Shown: piece by piece, positions 45,369-56,020 of the stretch
How positions within the stretch are numbered: the stretch's first letter is position 1
Layout: the number at the start of each line of letters is the position of its first letter
Assembly: GCF_039555335.1 (NCBI RefSeq)
Contig: NC_092640.1
Span: 27,499,446-27,563,445, forward strand
Source: Amphiura filiformis
Taxonomy: Eukaryota; Echinodermata; Ophiuroidea; Amphilepidida; Amphiuridae
Reading direction: 5' to 3'
DNA length: 64,000 bases
Notes under the pieces: generated by a model
What the model was told of the DNA's origin: nothing
Seen by the model: only the letters and a program-made list of their open reading frames with translations
Databases searched by the model: none
Program-made: the position numbers and the translations under genes

Positions 45369-46336
45369 CAGGGTGTCCCCCAAAAAAGAGAATCCTCATT
45401 GCGCTCTAGTTTTCTTCTATTTCTGAAAAGTTGATGAAATATGTTTTGGCATGTAAAGAAATCTTTAACAGTTAGCTTTGATAAACCAAAACAATTATTT
45501 CAATCGGCTCACAACTTTTGAAGATAATGTTATTTTAAAGAAATATACCCGTTTTTCACTCTGTCCACGGAGGTGGTTTGGCTACTTCAAGATTGAAAAG
45601 GAGTACACGTACCATGCACGAGTATCAAACATTTCTCAATGAAAACTTTATAAAATAACTTTATTCAGAGAATGGCCTTTACGGGAGGGTTTATGGGCTA
45701 TAGACTTTGTTGAGTGTAGGTAAAATGGATGCGGAATGGGACTTCCTTTGCTTTACTTGCAATTACTTATTTTTTCTTGGTTATTTATGCCTTTTTGCTT
45801 TATTATGTTTCTTACTTTCTTACTTTGTTGTTTCTTGCTTTCTTTTTATTAACAACATAAGTAATTTCACTTTTTAGGATAAAAGGTAGCCCTGATAAGG
45901 GCTGTTTGGTTTGTCTTTGGTTCTTCTGAAGTGAGTAAGTGAGTTGTACTGTGCTGCTCTGCCCTCTACCTGGTTGCCTCCTTGGCAATTGCGTTGCGTA
46001 CCATTCTTGTGTGCCGGATACTTTCGAATGCAGCAGTAATACGTTTGCGAAGATCTTGGATTTGCCACACAGGAAGAAATCAAGTGGTGTGAGGTCTGGT
46101 GATCTTGCTATGCCACTCCACAGCATGACCCATCCCAACCACTCTGTTTGCTATCCGTGGACAGAGTTAAAAAGGGCATTTCTTTAAAAGTTGTGAGCCG
46201 ATTGAAATAATTGTAGTTTATTAAAGCTAACGATTAAAGGCTTCTTTACATACCAAAATATATTTGATCAACTTTTCAGAAATAGGAGAAAAAGAGGGCG
46301 CAATGAGGGTTTTTTCTTTTTTGGGGGGACACCCTG
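45369..46336 (-). mobile_element. Mariner-type element with TA duplication, internally deleted
   Basis: The ends CAGGGTGTCCCCC and GGGGGGACACCCTG are inverted and flanked by TA (45367-45368, 46337-46338). Copy 1 of the methyltransferase has the unoccupied site (GGTATACTATTG at about 17933). The minus strand encodes the end of a mariner/Tc1 transposase: RSPDLTPLDFFLCG (about 46110-46070), the usual block before the last catalytic Asp, then RKRITAAF and RMVRNAIAKEA in another frame. Most of the transposase is missing. The minus-strand 3' part carries a histone-like hairpin (45888-45903). Confidence 0.8.
45888..45903 (-). promoter_or_regulatory. Histone-like 3' stem-loop in the mariner tail
   Basis: On the minus strand AGCCCT-TATC-AGGGCT forms a perfect 6-bp stem with a 4-base loop, preceded by CCAAAC and followed by ACC and then a purine-rich GAAAGCAAGAAACAAC. 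This order (CCAAA, 6-bp stem, 4-base loop, ACC, purine-rich downstream element) is that of replication-dependent histone mRNA ends. The loop differs from the usual TTTC by one base. The related copy at 5942-5957 has the TTTC loop but a stem mismatch. Confidence 0.4.
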
Positions 46337-46726
46337 TATGACTGACTAAATCCTGCTGATACCTTATTTCAACAATCGGTATTTTGTGTATATAATGTAT
46401 ACTAAACAATAAGTGTACGGTAATTACATCACAAATTGGGGAGGAAAGTGTACATCGCAAATAAAAATTCCCTTTAAAAGGGAAGGTCTGCCTCAATGTA
46501 GAAGAGGTCTTGTAATTAGATTGGGTCACTGTGAAAGACATTTTTTGGATCAAGCTTTTTAATACATCCGTCATGTTTCATGACAGTCCACAAAAACCAT
46601 CAACGAAGAGAACATGTACACTGAAACAGCAAAAAACATTAACTCCTATAACTCCTGTTAACTCTTTAATTCATTACTCCAAACTGTACTGTCTTTTCTG
46701 CCTTTTACCCATACCGGTACTTATTA

Positions 46727-47391
46727 TTAAGGGATCTGGAATGAGCGTTTTGAGTGTTTCGACAGTATTTTTTGTGGAACATTAGAGCACATCAGACATA
46801 TCGAATTGCTTTCTGAATACGAAGAATGTCTTTCTGATATCAAATAAGTTTTATTTTTTGAAATTCACGATATAATACAAATTTTATGACAAATTATTAA
46901 AATTTGATATTTTTCACATTGATATATAACAGTCCTCGAAGTAAATTTTATAAATCTAATGACATATTCTTAAAGTGTATGTAGCTGGACGGAAAAGCCG
47001 ACGATCAATCGAAAATTTTGACCTTTCATATTGAAGATATGGATTTTTTTCCCAAAAAGACCTAATTTTTGTTGGTGTTTTGGGAAAAAAATCCATATCT
47101 TCAATACGAAAGGTCAAAATTTTCATTTGATCGTCGGCTTTTCATCCCTCCTACATACACTTTACGTATAAATCATCAGATTTATAAAGTTTACTTCGAG
47201 TACTGTTAAATAGCAAAAATATCAATTTTTAACCATTTGCCATAAAATGTGTATTATATTGCGAATTTCACAAAATCAAAATTATTTGATATCAGAAGGA
47301 CATTCTTCGTATTCAGAATGCAATTCGATATGTCTGATGTGCTCTAATGTCCCACAATAAATACTGTCCAAATTCATACCCCACCCCTTAA
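46727..47391. mobile_element. TTAA palindromic MITE, copy E
   Basis: It is bounded by TTAA at 46727-46730 and 47388-47391. Start GGGATCTGGAATGAGCG; end ATTCATACCCCACCCC. It is full length (665 bp) and close to copies C and D. It lies in the flank downstream of methyltransferase copy 2. Confidence 0.9.
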
Positions 47392-47777
47392 TATTAAGAA
47401 GAAATACACCGCAGTTTGTAGTTAATTGGCTATTATAAACTCACCTTACATGCACATTTTATTTTCAAATAATTTTATATTAATTTGCAATGTATAGTTT
47501 ACTATAGCAGATAGTGGCAAGTATATTATAAATGTATTTAATCAAAAGGACTGATTACTCACTACAATCTTCACTTTGTTAAATACTAGTAGAATACAGT
47601 TGTTATGTGCAGGCCGGTATCCATCAATTATATAGTGCTCTTGGACCATTGACACAACAGTGCATAAAGCAAAAGAAACAAAATGTTTAAACTGAATTGA
47701 ATTTTGCGACAATTATTACCCATAAACATCGTTTTTACGTATTCAAGATATCATATCATAATATTATAATATCATTT

Positions 47778-47842
47778 TATATATCATATCATATCATATC
47801 ATATCATATCATATCATATCATATCATATCATATCATATCAT
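47778..47842. repeat. (ATATC)n microsatellite
   Basis: About 12 perfect pentanucleotide units. Confidence 0.95.
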
Positions 47843-49610
47843 AATTATCTATCAACAAAAATGATACACAATTCATAAACATAGAAATATTAAAGACCCA
47901 AAGGCCAGGTATTGACACCTTTGCAAAAAAAATACAAACAATATAGCTACTACTATACAGTCTCTTCACTTATACGGGGTATAATAATTATTTAAGTGAC
48001 TGAAATAATAGACTACCGTACTAACATAATAAACAATAATAAATTTGGATGTAAATGTTTGAAGAGTTTTGCATTTTCTTGAGACATATTATGCCATAAG
48101 TTAAGTGAAAATATGTTTTCATGTTGTTGTTTTTGGTGTTTTTTTTTAAAAAATGATAATCATGTTTTTGTGTTAGCTTTTGGGATATGGACGCATGCGA
48201 AATGGATTCTGTTGCAATTAGTGGTGGTGATTTTTTAATTTGATTGGACTAATAACTTAAACTACAGCCTGAGTCATGTACAGGTGAACAGCCCTTTGAT
48301 TTAACTGACCCCCGGAACACTCATTCTCATCTCACACAAGACACATCACACCCGCAACCCATCCGATATTATGTTGAACAATCCAATTTCTCTGCTGAAA
48401 ATGCCAGATATGTTCATACAGTATAGTAACATAATTTCAGCCCGGTTTCTGATACTTCAATCTCATCATTGAGAATCAACCAGACACCTTATGGGCGTAA
48501 ACCACCAAATAACTTCTCCATTGAAAAGCATGCACGTAGAAATCAACTTTTTTAAGCGGCGTTTTCTACCAGGCGTGACAATTTTTTCACTTTTTAACGT
48601 CTTCCCTGTATTAATTAAGGACTGAAATTTCATTTAAGCTTCAATTTTGGGGAACTTTACAGATTCAGTTTTTTATTAATGCCAAAACTAGCATTAAAAC
48701 TTGTTCCGTTAGCAGTAATTCGGACAGGGCCTACTTTTCTTGTGAAATCGATTTGTATAATTTCATATCTATTTCAGTCATTAATAGGTTAGCATCTTTC
48801 ATTTAAATCAGAACATGCCAACCTCACGAAGAACATGGTCCCTAAGGACACCACATTGTCGCCAGTAGCCATATACTTTTAACCGGAACTCATCACCATT
48901 GCACCTTTCGCGCAGTGATTTGGTGTCATGCGCCCTTATGGCATAACAGACATTTTAATCGACCGCCCTCAAAATACTAGCGTTAATCAAGTTCACTTGG
49001 CATGTTCATGATATACATTGAGGGCATTGTTTGTTCCAGTGTGGAAAACAGGCGGTATAGGACACGCGACACGTGACGTTCGAGGCTGGCGAAAATACAA
49101 GGCTGACAGCCCTATTCAAAATAGCCGGTTAGTAGTTATAAATTGAAAAACAACATACTTACAGTGGGATACTTTATCGTACCCAAACGGTTTTAGAGTA
49201 AGATAATTTTGCTTTGACACCACATAACAAATTTAGAATTGTTTGCGAAGATTTCATGATTATGGATAGGCCCATACTGCAGTTACTGTCCGTTTTCCTA
49301 TACACAATACACAGTGCTCTTACCATTGACGCGTAACCTCTACAAATAGCGTATATGTTAGAAGTATGGGTAATTGCATAGTTAACGTCGCTGTGTGAAA
49401 AATAACCGGCCAATATTAAAAGTACTGTTCTAGAAAATATAGTTTGGTAACATGTCCTAAATTTTAAGCTAATGTAGGTGTTTGGAAATATTCGCACTTT
49501 GGTGTTTTAGGAAGGAATATGTAAACGACAGATAACACCAAAAGATATGAAGAAATTATTTCCAAACCGTGTTACGGCCCACAGCATACACTTAGCATGC
49601 TCAGGGAACT
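47843..49610. other. Non-coding stretch
   Basis: No exon, RNA gene or clear transposon end was recognised. Reading frames here are short and have no recognisable motifs. Confidence 0.4.
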
Positions 49611-49611
49611 T

Positions 49612-49665
49612 GCACCCAGCTCAGGATGATTGAGCTCTACAGTAAATTCGAATCCAAAGGTCCAT

Positions 49666-49764
<99 letters not shown>

Positions 49765-49952
49765 TTTGTTTATTTGTTTGTGTTAAATTCATGTCTACTG
49801 AATGATAAATTCGTTACCCCCTGTCTGTTCATGTAATACGAAAAATATCACTGGTTTGAGGTCGTATCCTTATTTCGCGTACTTTTGTACTCGGGCCGCG
49901 TTGCTTTAACTCTGAAGTTGTCAAACAGTTTCTTCACCTGATCATAGATCAT
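49612..49952 (-). pseudogene. Decayed third copy of the macrodomain-gene 3' end, split by (TTTA)n
   Basis: The piece GATTGAGCTCTACAGTAAAT at 49628 and the piece TTATTTCGCGTACTTTTGT at 49870 match adjacent parts of the gene end at 51425-51580. Between them stands a (TTTA)n microsatellite of about 105 bp (49664-49768) with 95 bp of other sequence. This is a relic, not coding. Confidence 0.75.
49664..49768. repeat. (TTTA)n microsatellite
   Basis: About 26 nearly perfect TTTA units, ending in TTTG variants. It lies inside a decayed copy of the macrodomain-gene 3' end. Confidence 0.97.
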
Positions 49953-50026
49953 GGTTGAAAGTTTCAAGCAGTCCTATTACACTGAGTACATGAACGTAGA
50001 TGTGACATTTTGTTCTCTTGTAGATC

Positions 50027-50490
50027 CTACGCGGTCAGGCATAGAATTCGAGGGAGAAGCTCCCTCTTACCAGAACAACAACAGAGGCTGTCTGGATGAT
50101 TGAGCTCAACAGTAAATTCATATCCAAAAGTCCACAATCTCCAATAACAATACCACCGACAACACCGATCCTTATTTCGCGTACTTTTGTTCTCGAGCCG
50201 CGTGGCTTTAACTCTGAAGTTATCGAACACTTTTTCACCTGGTCATAGATCTCTAAAGTTTGTCGATCATCGACAACGATATGGATGATATTCAGGATTG
50301 CTGGTTCATAGTCATACAAGGCGAAGTCATTGATGGCTTGATAGCAAATTAAAGGATACGCCATCCATAAGGAGCTTGTATGTATTGGCTAGGTACGCCG
50401 TTACCAGGTAGTGACACTTGTCTGAAACCTTCACGATTAGCTTCGTGTAACGTTGCTCGGATCATTGTCCTAACCGCGGGAATATACTTT
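50027..50490 (-). pseudogene. Second partial copy of the macrodomain-gene 3' end
   Basis: On the minus strand it parallels the codons for FRQVSLPG..., YQAINDFALYDYEPAIL and HIVVDDRQTLEIYDQV of the gene at 51316-53304. It has a one-base deletion after DQVKK that destroys the frame and a deletion around the RINPAKIYPL segment. It starts abruptly near 50490, so only the last fifth of the gene was copied. Confidence 0.85.
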
Positions 50491-50590
50491 CCCTATTGTT
50501 AATGACAATGTATTTCATTATAATTACCACGTCTATGATAAATTGTTAATGTTTAACAAATTTTAATAATGTAGTTTTCATGTATATAGA

Positions 50591-50921
50591 CTACCCAGCA
50601 AACACAAAAACGCTTTAAAACCCTAAAACAAGTTATGTTTTGGGTTTTGGTTTAGGTAAAAACGTTTTAGTAACATTAAGTGTCGGGCTATATAAAGGTC
50701 ATGAAAACGTTTTAAAATTGTATGAAAACACACTGCAAAAATATTTTCAAAATATTATGGTAAACTATATATTTGCAGTAGGTTATCAAAAATGTTTTGC
50801 AGTGTTCTGAAAACGTTTTATACCCTTTATACCATTTATATAACCCGACATATAAACGTGTTCTGACAACCTTTTATAATCTTTTACGAATGATGTCAAA
50901 AACTGTTTGTGTTTGCTGGGT
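50591..50921. mobile_element. MITE with CCCAGCAAACACA termini
   Basis: CCCAGCAAACACAAAAACG at the left and TGTTTGTGTTTGCTGGG at the right are inverted and flanked by TA. The interior has AAAACGTTTT-type blocks. Elements with these ends are common in invertebrates. Confidence 0.7.
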
Positions 50922-51390
50922 ATATATTGCTTTAACACCGTTGTCCAAGAAACGCAAAATAAATATAATCCACATGTTCAATGATCATGTCTGTAAATTT
51001 CAAGTAGTTCTATACAGGAACGTGGATATGACATTCTGTTCTCTTGTAGATCCTACACGGTCACGCATAGAATTCGAGGGAGAAGCTCCCTCAAATGTTT
51101 TGTAGTGTTCTGAAAACGTTTTATACCATTTATATACCATTTTATATAACCCGACATTTAAACGTTTTCTGACAACCTTTTATAATCTTTTACGAATTAT
51201 GTCGAAAACGGTTTGTGTTTTCTGGGTATATTGCTTTTACACCTTGTCCACGAAACGCAAAATAAATAGAATCCACATGTTCAATGATCATGTTTGTAAA
51301 TTTCAAGCAGTTCTATTACAGGAATGTGGATATGACATTTTGTTCTCTTGTAGATCCTACGCGGTCACGCATAGAATTAGAGGGAGACTG
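50791..51390. repeat. ~303-bp tandem duplication covering the MITE end and gene tail
   Basis: The unit beginning AATGTTTTGCAGTGTTCTG at 50791 recurs at 51094, with the shared end GTAGATCCTAC and CGGTCACGCATAGAATT. The second unit overlaps the last codons of the macrodomain-like reading frame, so its extreme C-terminus is made of this repeat. Confidence 0.8.
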
Positions 51391-53304
51391 CTTACCAAAA
51401 CAACAACAACAGAGGTTGTCTGGATGATTTAGTTCTACAGTAAAATCGGATCCAAAGGTACACAATCTCCAATAACAATACCACCGACAACACCGATCCT
51501 TATTTCGCGTACTTTTGTTCTCGAGCCGCGTGGCTTTAACTCTGAAGTTGTCGAACACTTTCTTCACCTGGTCATAGATCTCTAAAGTTTGACGATCATC
51601 CACAACGATATGAATGGTATTCAGAATTGCTGGTTCGTAGTCATACAAGGCGAAGTCATTGATGGCTTGATAGCAGAGTAATGGGTAGATCTTTGCTGGA
51701 TTGATACGCCATCCATAAGGTGCTTGTATGTATTGGCTTGGTACGGCGTTACCAGGTAGTGACACTTGTCTGAAGCCTTCGTGATTAGCTTCACGTAACG
51801 TTGCTTGGATCATCGTCCTTAATCTCGGGAACTTACCCGGATCACTTGATAACGTTATATTGAACATAGTCCTGGATCCAACACTGATCTTCGTCACCCC
51901 ATCAGCTATTTCAGTACCTCCCAAGTCATCCTCCTCTGGATGTGCAAAGTTGATCAATGCTTGGTTGTTATTACCAGTGTTGTGAACACGTGTCACAATG
52001 GTTGTTACTTCTCCTATCTGCAGCGGATCAAGATCAAGACGTGATACTGGGATTGATGGTAATTCAACATCCGCGACAACTCGTGGTGGTTGGCCTAAAC
52101 CAAGCGGGAAACCAAGATCAATCTCATCTGAATTGATGGTTGATTCTGAGTATATTTTGTTGTTCGTCTCTTGTACATGACTTCGTGCATAGTAATCATC
52201 TTCTTCACTTGATGTTTCACTAGATCCAGATGATGAAGTAGTCGTTTCTGATGACGTAGAGGAAGAGACTGTTTGGCTATCATAATCACTTCGGCGTCCT
52301 ATTCGAATTGTATCCTTTTCACTGTAATCACTTGGAAGTTTCAAGTGCCGATCGTGATCCGGAAGATATTCTGACATTTCGATGTACTCATGATCTGGGT
52401 CACCTGTCTTGTCTTTGTTGGTGTCTGGAAATCGATGTCTTGAAATCGCTGGGGGCACTTTAAGTAATGTATTTGGCTTTTCGGTTTGTCTAGCTGCCTC
52501 AATGTCCACGTCTATGTCAACCTGTTCATCCACCATTACATCTTTGTACAATTCAAGCTCATGTACTTCTCTAGCGTGCATATATGATGGCAGTTCATGT
52601 CTCGTTTCCGAAACTATTACACGAATAAAATGAAGGTATGTTGGTCGTTCACGATTGGCAAAGTGTTCAAATGCTTGAAACATATTCCGTATATTTGTAC
52701 CGTGTTGCAGTACCATCGGTAGCGCAGGAAAACTAAGCGATCTGATCCTATCTTGATCAGCCAATTTGAGCGCAGACATGATGGTTTCTTGAAGATGCTC
52801 GGGATTATCCGTAACATTGAGATGTAAAATCCGTTTCTGGTTTAGTTTTCCGCCATTGGTCATAACCACACCGCGAACAGCAACCAATCTGTTTTTAGAA
52901 CTCAAAGTTTTATACTGCGATTCAACTTCATCTCCAGCTTTTGTCAACAGCTGTAAAGAAGTCTCCGTAGCCTTAGGAAGAACATTGAATGATTTCTTCG
53001 TTGCTTTTTCAGACGGCTTCACACCAGACCAAAAGTTAAGTGTTGGTACCTTTAATTGTTCTCCGCCTATTCCCGGTAGTTTCACACGCAGTATTTCCCC
53101 TTTGATAAGTTCAGCCGTAGATAGTCTGGATGCTGCACCCGTTGATGGTTGCTCTTTTTCTTGCTCATCTTCTACCTGTGAGAAATCACCGAGAACTCTG
53201 TATATTCCAACAGCATCGACATCATCATTACAAATATCACCGTGAATTATTTGTACTTGAACACGCCCTGTACCTTCTGTACCGATTGGTATATGGGCAT
53301 CCAT
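51316..53304 (-). CDS. Macrodomain-like protein, 662 codons
   Basis: A single open frame of 662 residues starts MDAHIPIG (context AACATGGAT). Residues ~14-36 (VQVQIIHGDICNDDVDAV) look like the first strand and ADP-ribose-binding start of a macrodomain (GDIT-x-x-x-VDAIVN in the family). Residues ~142-235 look like its second half: VVMTNGGKL, RILHLNV, a helix with SALKLAD, then SLSFPALP and a final strand IRVIVSE. A Ser/Thr/acid-rich linker follows (~340-372). Residues ~405-590 repeat the pattern: VADVELP, then TMFNITLSS, TMIQATLREA, QVSLPG and TIHIVVDDRQTLEIYDQVKKVF. The glycine-rich binding loop (FPAIGTG in active macrodomains) is not kept in either half, so ADP-ribose binding is doubtful. 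The last ~60 residues (Cys-rich CCRWYCYW, CCCC) lie in duplicated DNA and may be spurious read-through past a splice site. The family assignment is an inference from pattern, related to PARP9/14-type macro proteins without a PARP catalytic part. Confidence 0.7.
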   Translation of the reverse strand: MDAHIPIGTEGTGRVQVQIIHGDICNDDVDAVGIYRVLGDFSQVEDEQEKEQPSTGAASRLSTAELIKGEILRVKLPGIGGEQLKVPTLNFWSGVKPSEKATKKSFNVLPKATETSLQLLTKAGDEVESQYKTLSSKNRLVAVRGVVMTNGGKLNQKRILHLNVTDNPEHLQETIMSALKLADQDRIRSLSFPALPMVLQHGTNIRNMFQAFEHFANRERPTYLHFIRVIVSETRHELPSYMHAREVHELELYKDVMVDEQVDIDVDIEAARQTEKPNTLLKVPPAISRHRFPDTNKDKTGDPDHEYIEMSEYLPDHDRHLKLPSDYSEKDTIRIGRRSDYDSQTVSSSTSSETTTSSSGSSETSSEEDDYYARSHVQETNNKIYSESTINSDEIDLGFPLGLGQPPRVVADVELPSIPVSRLDLDPLQIGEVTTIVTRVHNTGNNNQALINFAHPEEDDLGGTEIADGVTKISVGSRTMFNITLSSDPGKFPRLRTMIQATLREANHEGFRQVSLPGNAVPSQYIQAPYGWRINPAKIYPLLCYQAINDFALYDYEPAILNTIHIVVDDRQTLEIYDQVKKVFDNFRVKATRLENKSTRNKDRCCRWYCYWRLCTFGSDFTVELNHPDNLCCCCFGKQSPSNSMRDRVGSTREQNVISTFL

Positions 53305-53797
53305 GTTGCCAATATTGTAATATTACATACGCAATAATTTTAGTTCACATAATGCTTGCAGCCAAAGTCAAACTTTGAGGTTACAAAAATAAAGTTCCCA
53401 ACGAGTATTTGCTTTCGATCAGTTGACCTTAAAATTGGGCAAATATGCGTGTAATCGTGGAAAGGCAATTGTGGTACCTGCTGGTATTTGTACAATGTGA
53501 TACAAATTGGAGTGTATACAACTGAAATGTTATAATTATATTTCAATCATTATAATTTGTATAAAGTATTATACTATACTGAAATCCAGGTGTCCCATAT
53601 ACATTTTATAAGCAATAATTTACAAATGGAATCCTTTGATGGTTTCTGTGTTCAGTCATGTAAATAACATGTACATGATATAATTAGGCTTTATTGTATT
53701 GTATCATAGAGTATGGAAGACAATACCATCAGTAAGAGAGGGTAGTGGCAGGGAAGGGGTTTTAGAAACGTTATAGGGATCTGTTGTTTGATATCCT
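53305..53797. promoter_or_regulatory. Upstream region of the macrodomain-like gene
   Basis: AT-rich DNA 5' of the minus-strand ATG. No clear TATA box or non-coding exon was identified, and no other gene is seen. Confidence 0.3.
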
Positions 53798-54302
53798 CAG
53801 GGTGTCCCTGAAAGAACTGTATCGTCGGGAACTGAATTTGTTGGATATTTGAAGGCATAAACCAAACATAACTAAAAAAAACCGATGTGGTTGAGGAATA
53901 TATCAGCTATCACACATTTTTTTGAATTTTGGATATTGACCGCTCCGTTTTTGAAACAAAGTAGTTCTACGCATCTACATCATTTGCAATCCTTTCCACG
54001 GAGTCAAATATCTATCAATGACAATAAAACGCCTCATGCGCCGATGATGCGCAGTGATTAGCACTCCCAATACAGATCATCGATTGATATTTGAATCCGT
54101 GGAAAGGTTTGAAAATGAGGGAGTTTCGTAAAATTCTTATATTTCAGGAACGGTGTGGTCAATTGTAAAAATTCAAAAAGTTTTATGATAGCTGATTTTT
54201 TCTTCAACCACGTCAATTCTTTAGTAATGTTTAGTTGTGGCGTTAAAATACGCAAACAAACAATTAAGTTTCCGACGATACAGTTCTTTCAGGGACACCC
54301 TG
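53798..54302. mobile_element. Mariner-like MITE
   Basis: CAGGGTGTCCCTGAAAGAAC at the left and GTTCTTTCAGGGACACCCTG at the right are exact inverted termini, continued by TGTATCGTCGG/CCGACGATACA. The arms also share CCTTTCCACGGA and ATGATGCG-type blocks. The first 11 bases equal the termini of the mariner element at 45369-46336, so both probably used the same transposase. TA follows the right end; the left flank is not TA. Confidence 0.8.
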
Positions 54303-54973
54303 TATTATTGTGAATGCATTTGAAAACATATTATATCTTCTCTCTCAGCCGTCGTGCTAATAAATGTACAGAAATGTCAATGCAATTTTAGATTTCTCTT
54401 AAAAAAGATTGTTTTTAAGATGAAAACACAGTTTAAAACAAGCGATTCAATTTATGTCACATATTAACAATTTCAAATCAATGTAATTTTTATCGCAGGA
54501 TATTGACCTTTTCCGATGATTGATATGTAATATTATCATCACGTGTTTTTGTTATTTGTTTATGTCAAATGTAAATATCATTTTCCACCGTGAAGCTCCT
54601 CATTAAAACAGCTCAAATATAAGTATAGATATCGCGTGTTTTTAATGAGCAGATACCAAATATGGATGCACATATCAAGGGTTTCATTAACATTTCAAGG
54701 GTCTATCCCGCATATCCATATTGTACGGTTTCTGATCAATGTTTCGTTGCTTTCTTACCATTTATTTGCTCGTTTCTTTGTGTTGAAGCCAAAATATACG
54801 ATGTCGGTCAAATTCAATTTGGCAAGTCTTTCCCAAACATCAAATAATATTTGCAGTAGGGGTGGCCTTAATTTTCTAGAATATATCAATGAATACTATA
54901 GCATTGTCAGATTCTATAACTTTTCACAAAATGTGCTGTTTTGTGAAAACAAAACAGAGCAAAAAGAAACAAA

Positions 54974-55011
<38 letters not shown>

Positions 55012-55320
55012 GAGAAAACTGATGCTGAAACGTTAATGTTGGTATTTTATTTTAAATAGGCATGTACATGTACATAACATGACGTCAAAATAAGGTCGGT
55101 TTTTCTATTAAAACAAAATTCAGTCAAAAATCACACTCACAAAATCTGTGAATGTACCTTTAATATAAGTATTTCAAAAATATTTTTTATTGTCAACAAT
55201 GGATACATTTGTAAAATAGTGCAAACTAAAAATAGTTTCAAAATCACATGTATGCAAATGTGCACAATGCTATATTTATCTCATGACAATGGAAGGAAAT
55301 ATTTGCAGCTTACACCGGCA
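54303..55320. other. Non-coding stretch
   Basis: No gene was seen. A long A run at about 54978-55009 is the only distinctive feature, possibly the tail of a retroposed sequence on the plus strand, but no source was recognised. Confidence 0.4.
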
Positions 55321-55332
55321 TGACCTGTAAGG

Positions 55333-55665
55333 TAAAGCCCAAAGTTTTCCGCGTTGCAGATTTTCTGCGGAAAAAAAGCAGAATTACGATGAAAAGCAGA
55401 AAAGGCAGTTTTCATAAAAAGTGAATAAAAAACATCAAAACCCCACAAAAATGAAAATATTGAACAATATGATATAGCCTAAATATTAAAATCGGCTGCA
55501 AAATGTAACATAATAAAATAGCTTAAAATGTGGAATATACATCAGAACAAAATTGTAAAATTAAGATTTTTGCGAGCAAAGTTAATTTTTTTGAAAATTG
55601 CAAAATTTACAAAGCAGAATAAAGCAGAATTTGACATTTTGTAAAGCAGAAAATTTTGGGCTTTA
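55333..55665. mobile_element. hAT-like MITE with perfect 8-bp target duplication
   Basis: Terminal repeats TAAAGCCCAAA and TTTGGGCTTTA. The octamer CTGTAAGG is on both sides (55325-55332, 55666-55673). The interior repeats AAAGCAGAA blocks. It is 333 bp and non-coding. Confidence 0.85.
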
Positions 55666-55795
55666 CTGTAAGGTGTTTGTAATATAATGATATGCGTGGA
55701 CTCATCATAATCCTGTGCAAGTATTTGAACTATAATATGACGATGAATAATACAGCACGGCTATAGTAAACAGTAACATTAATCAAGATCGGCTC

Positions 55796-56020
55796 TTAAA
55801 GGGATATAGCACTCTTAGAAAAAACGTTTCTAAGTAGAACCTAAAATGGTCCTTGATCTGTCCTGTATGTGGAACCTTAAATGGTTCTACAAAGAAGAGA
55901 AAAGGGTTCTGGAAGGTTAGAAAGAACCATTTTAGTCTTGAAAAGGGTTCTGAAAAGGCCAGAAAGAATCATTTTGGGATTGTTTAATTTTTCAAGAACC
56001 CTTGTTCTTGATAAACACAC
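55796..56020. repeat. Short foldback of GGTTCT/AGAACC blocks
   Basis: Several copies of AGAACC and GGTTCT with AAAATGGT/ACCATTTT in alternating orientation (for example TAGAACCTAAAATGG, AGAAAGAACCATTTTAG and AAGAACCCTTG). It is probably a small palindromic repeat. Confidence 0.5.

Noticed and set aside
49630-49836. Repetitive Leu-Phe-Ile-Tyr frame resembling a membrane protein
   Set aside because: It is the translation of the (TTTA)n microsatellite.
52095-53245. Several plus-strand frames and short minus-strand frames across 52-53.2 kb
   Set aside because: They are shadows of the 662-codon minus-strand frame, which has the plausible protein.
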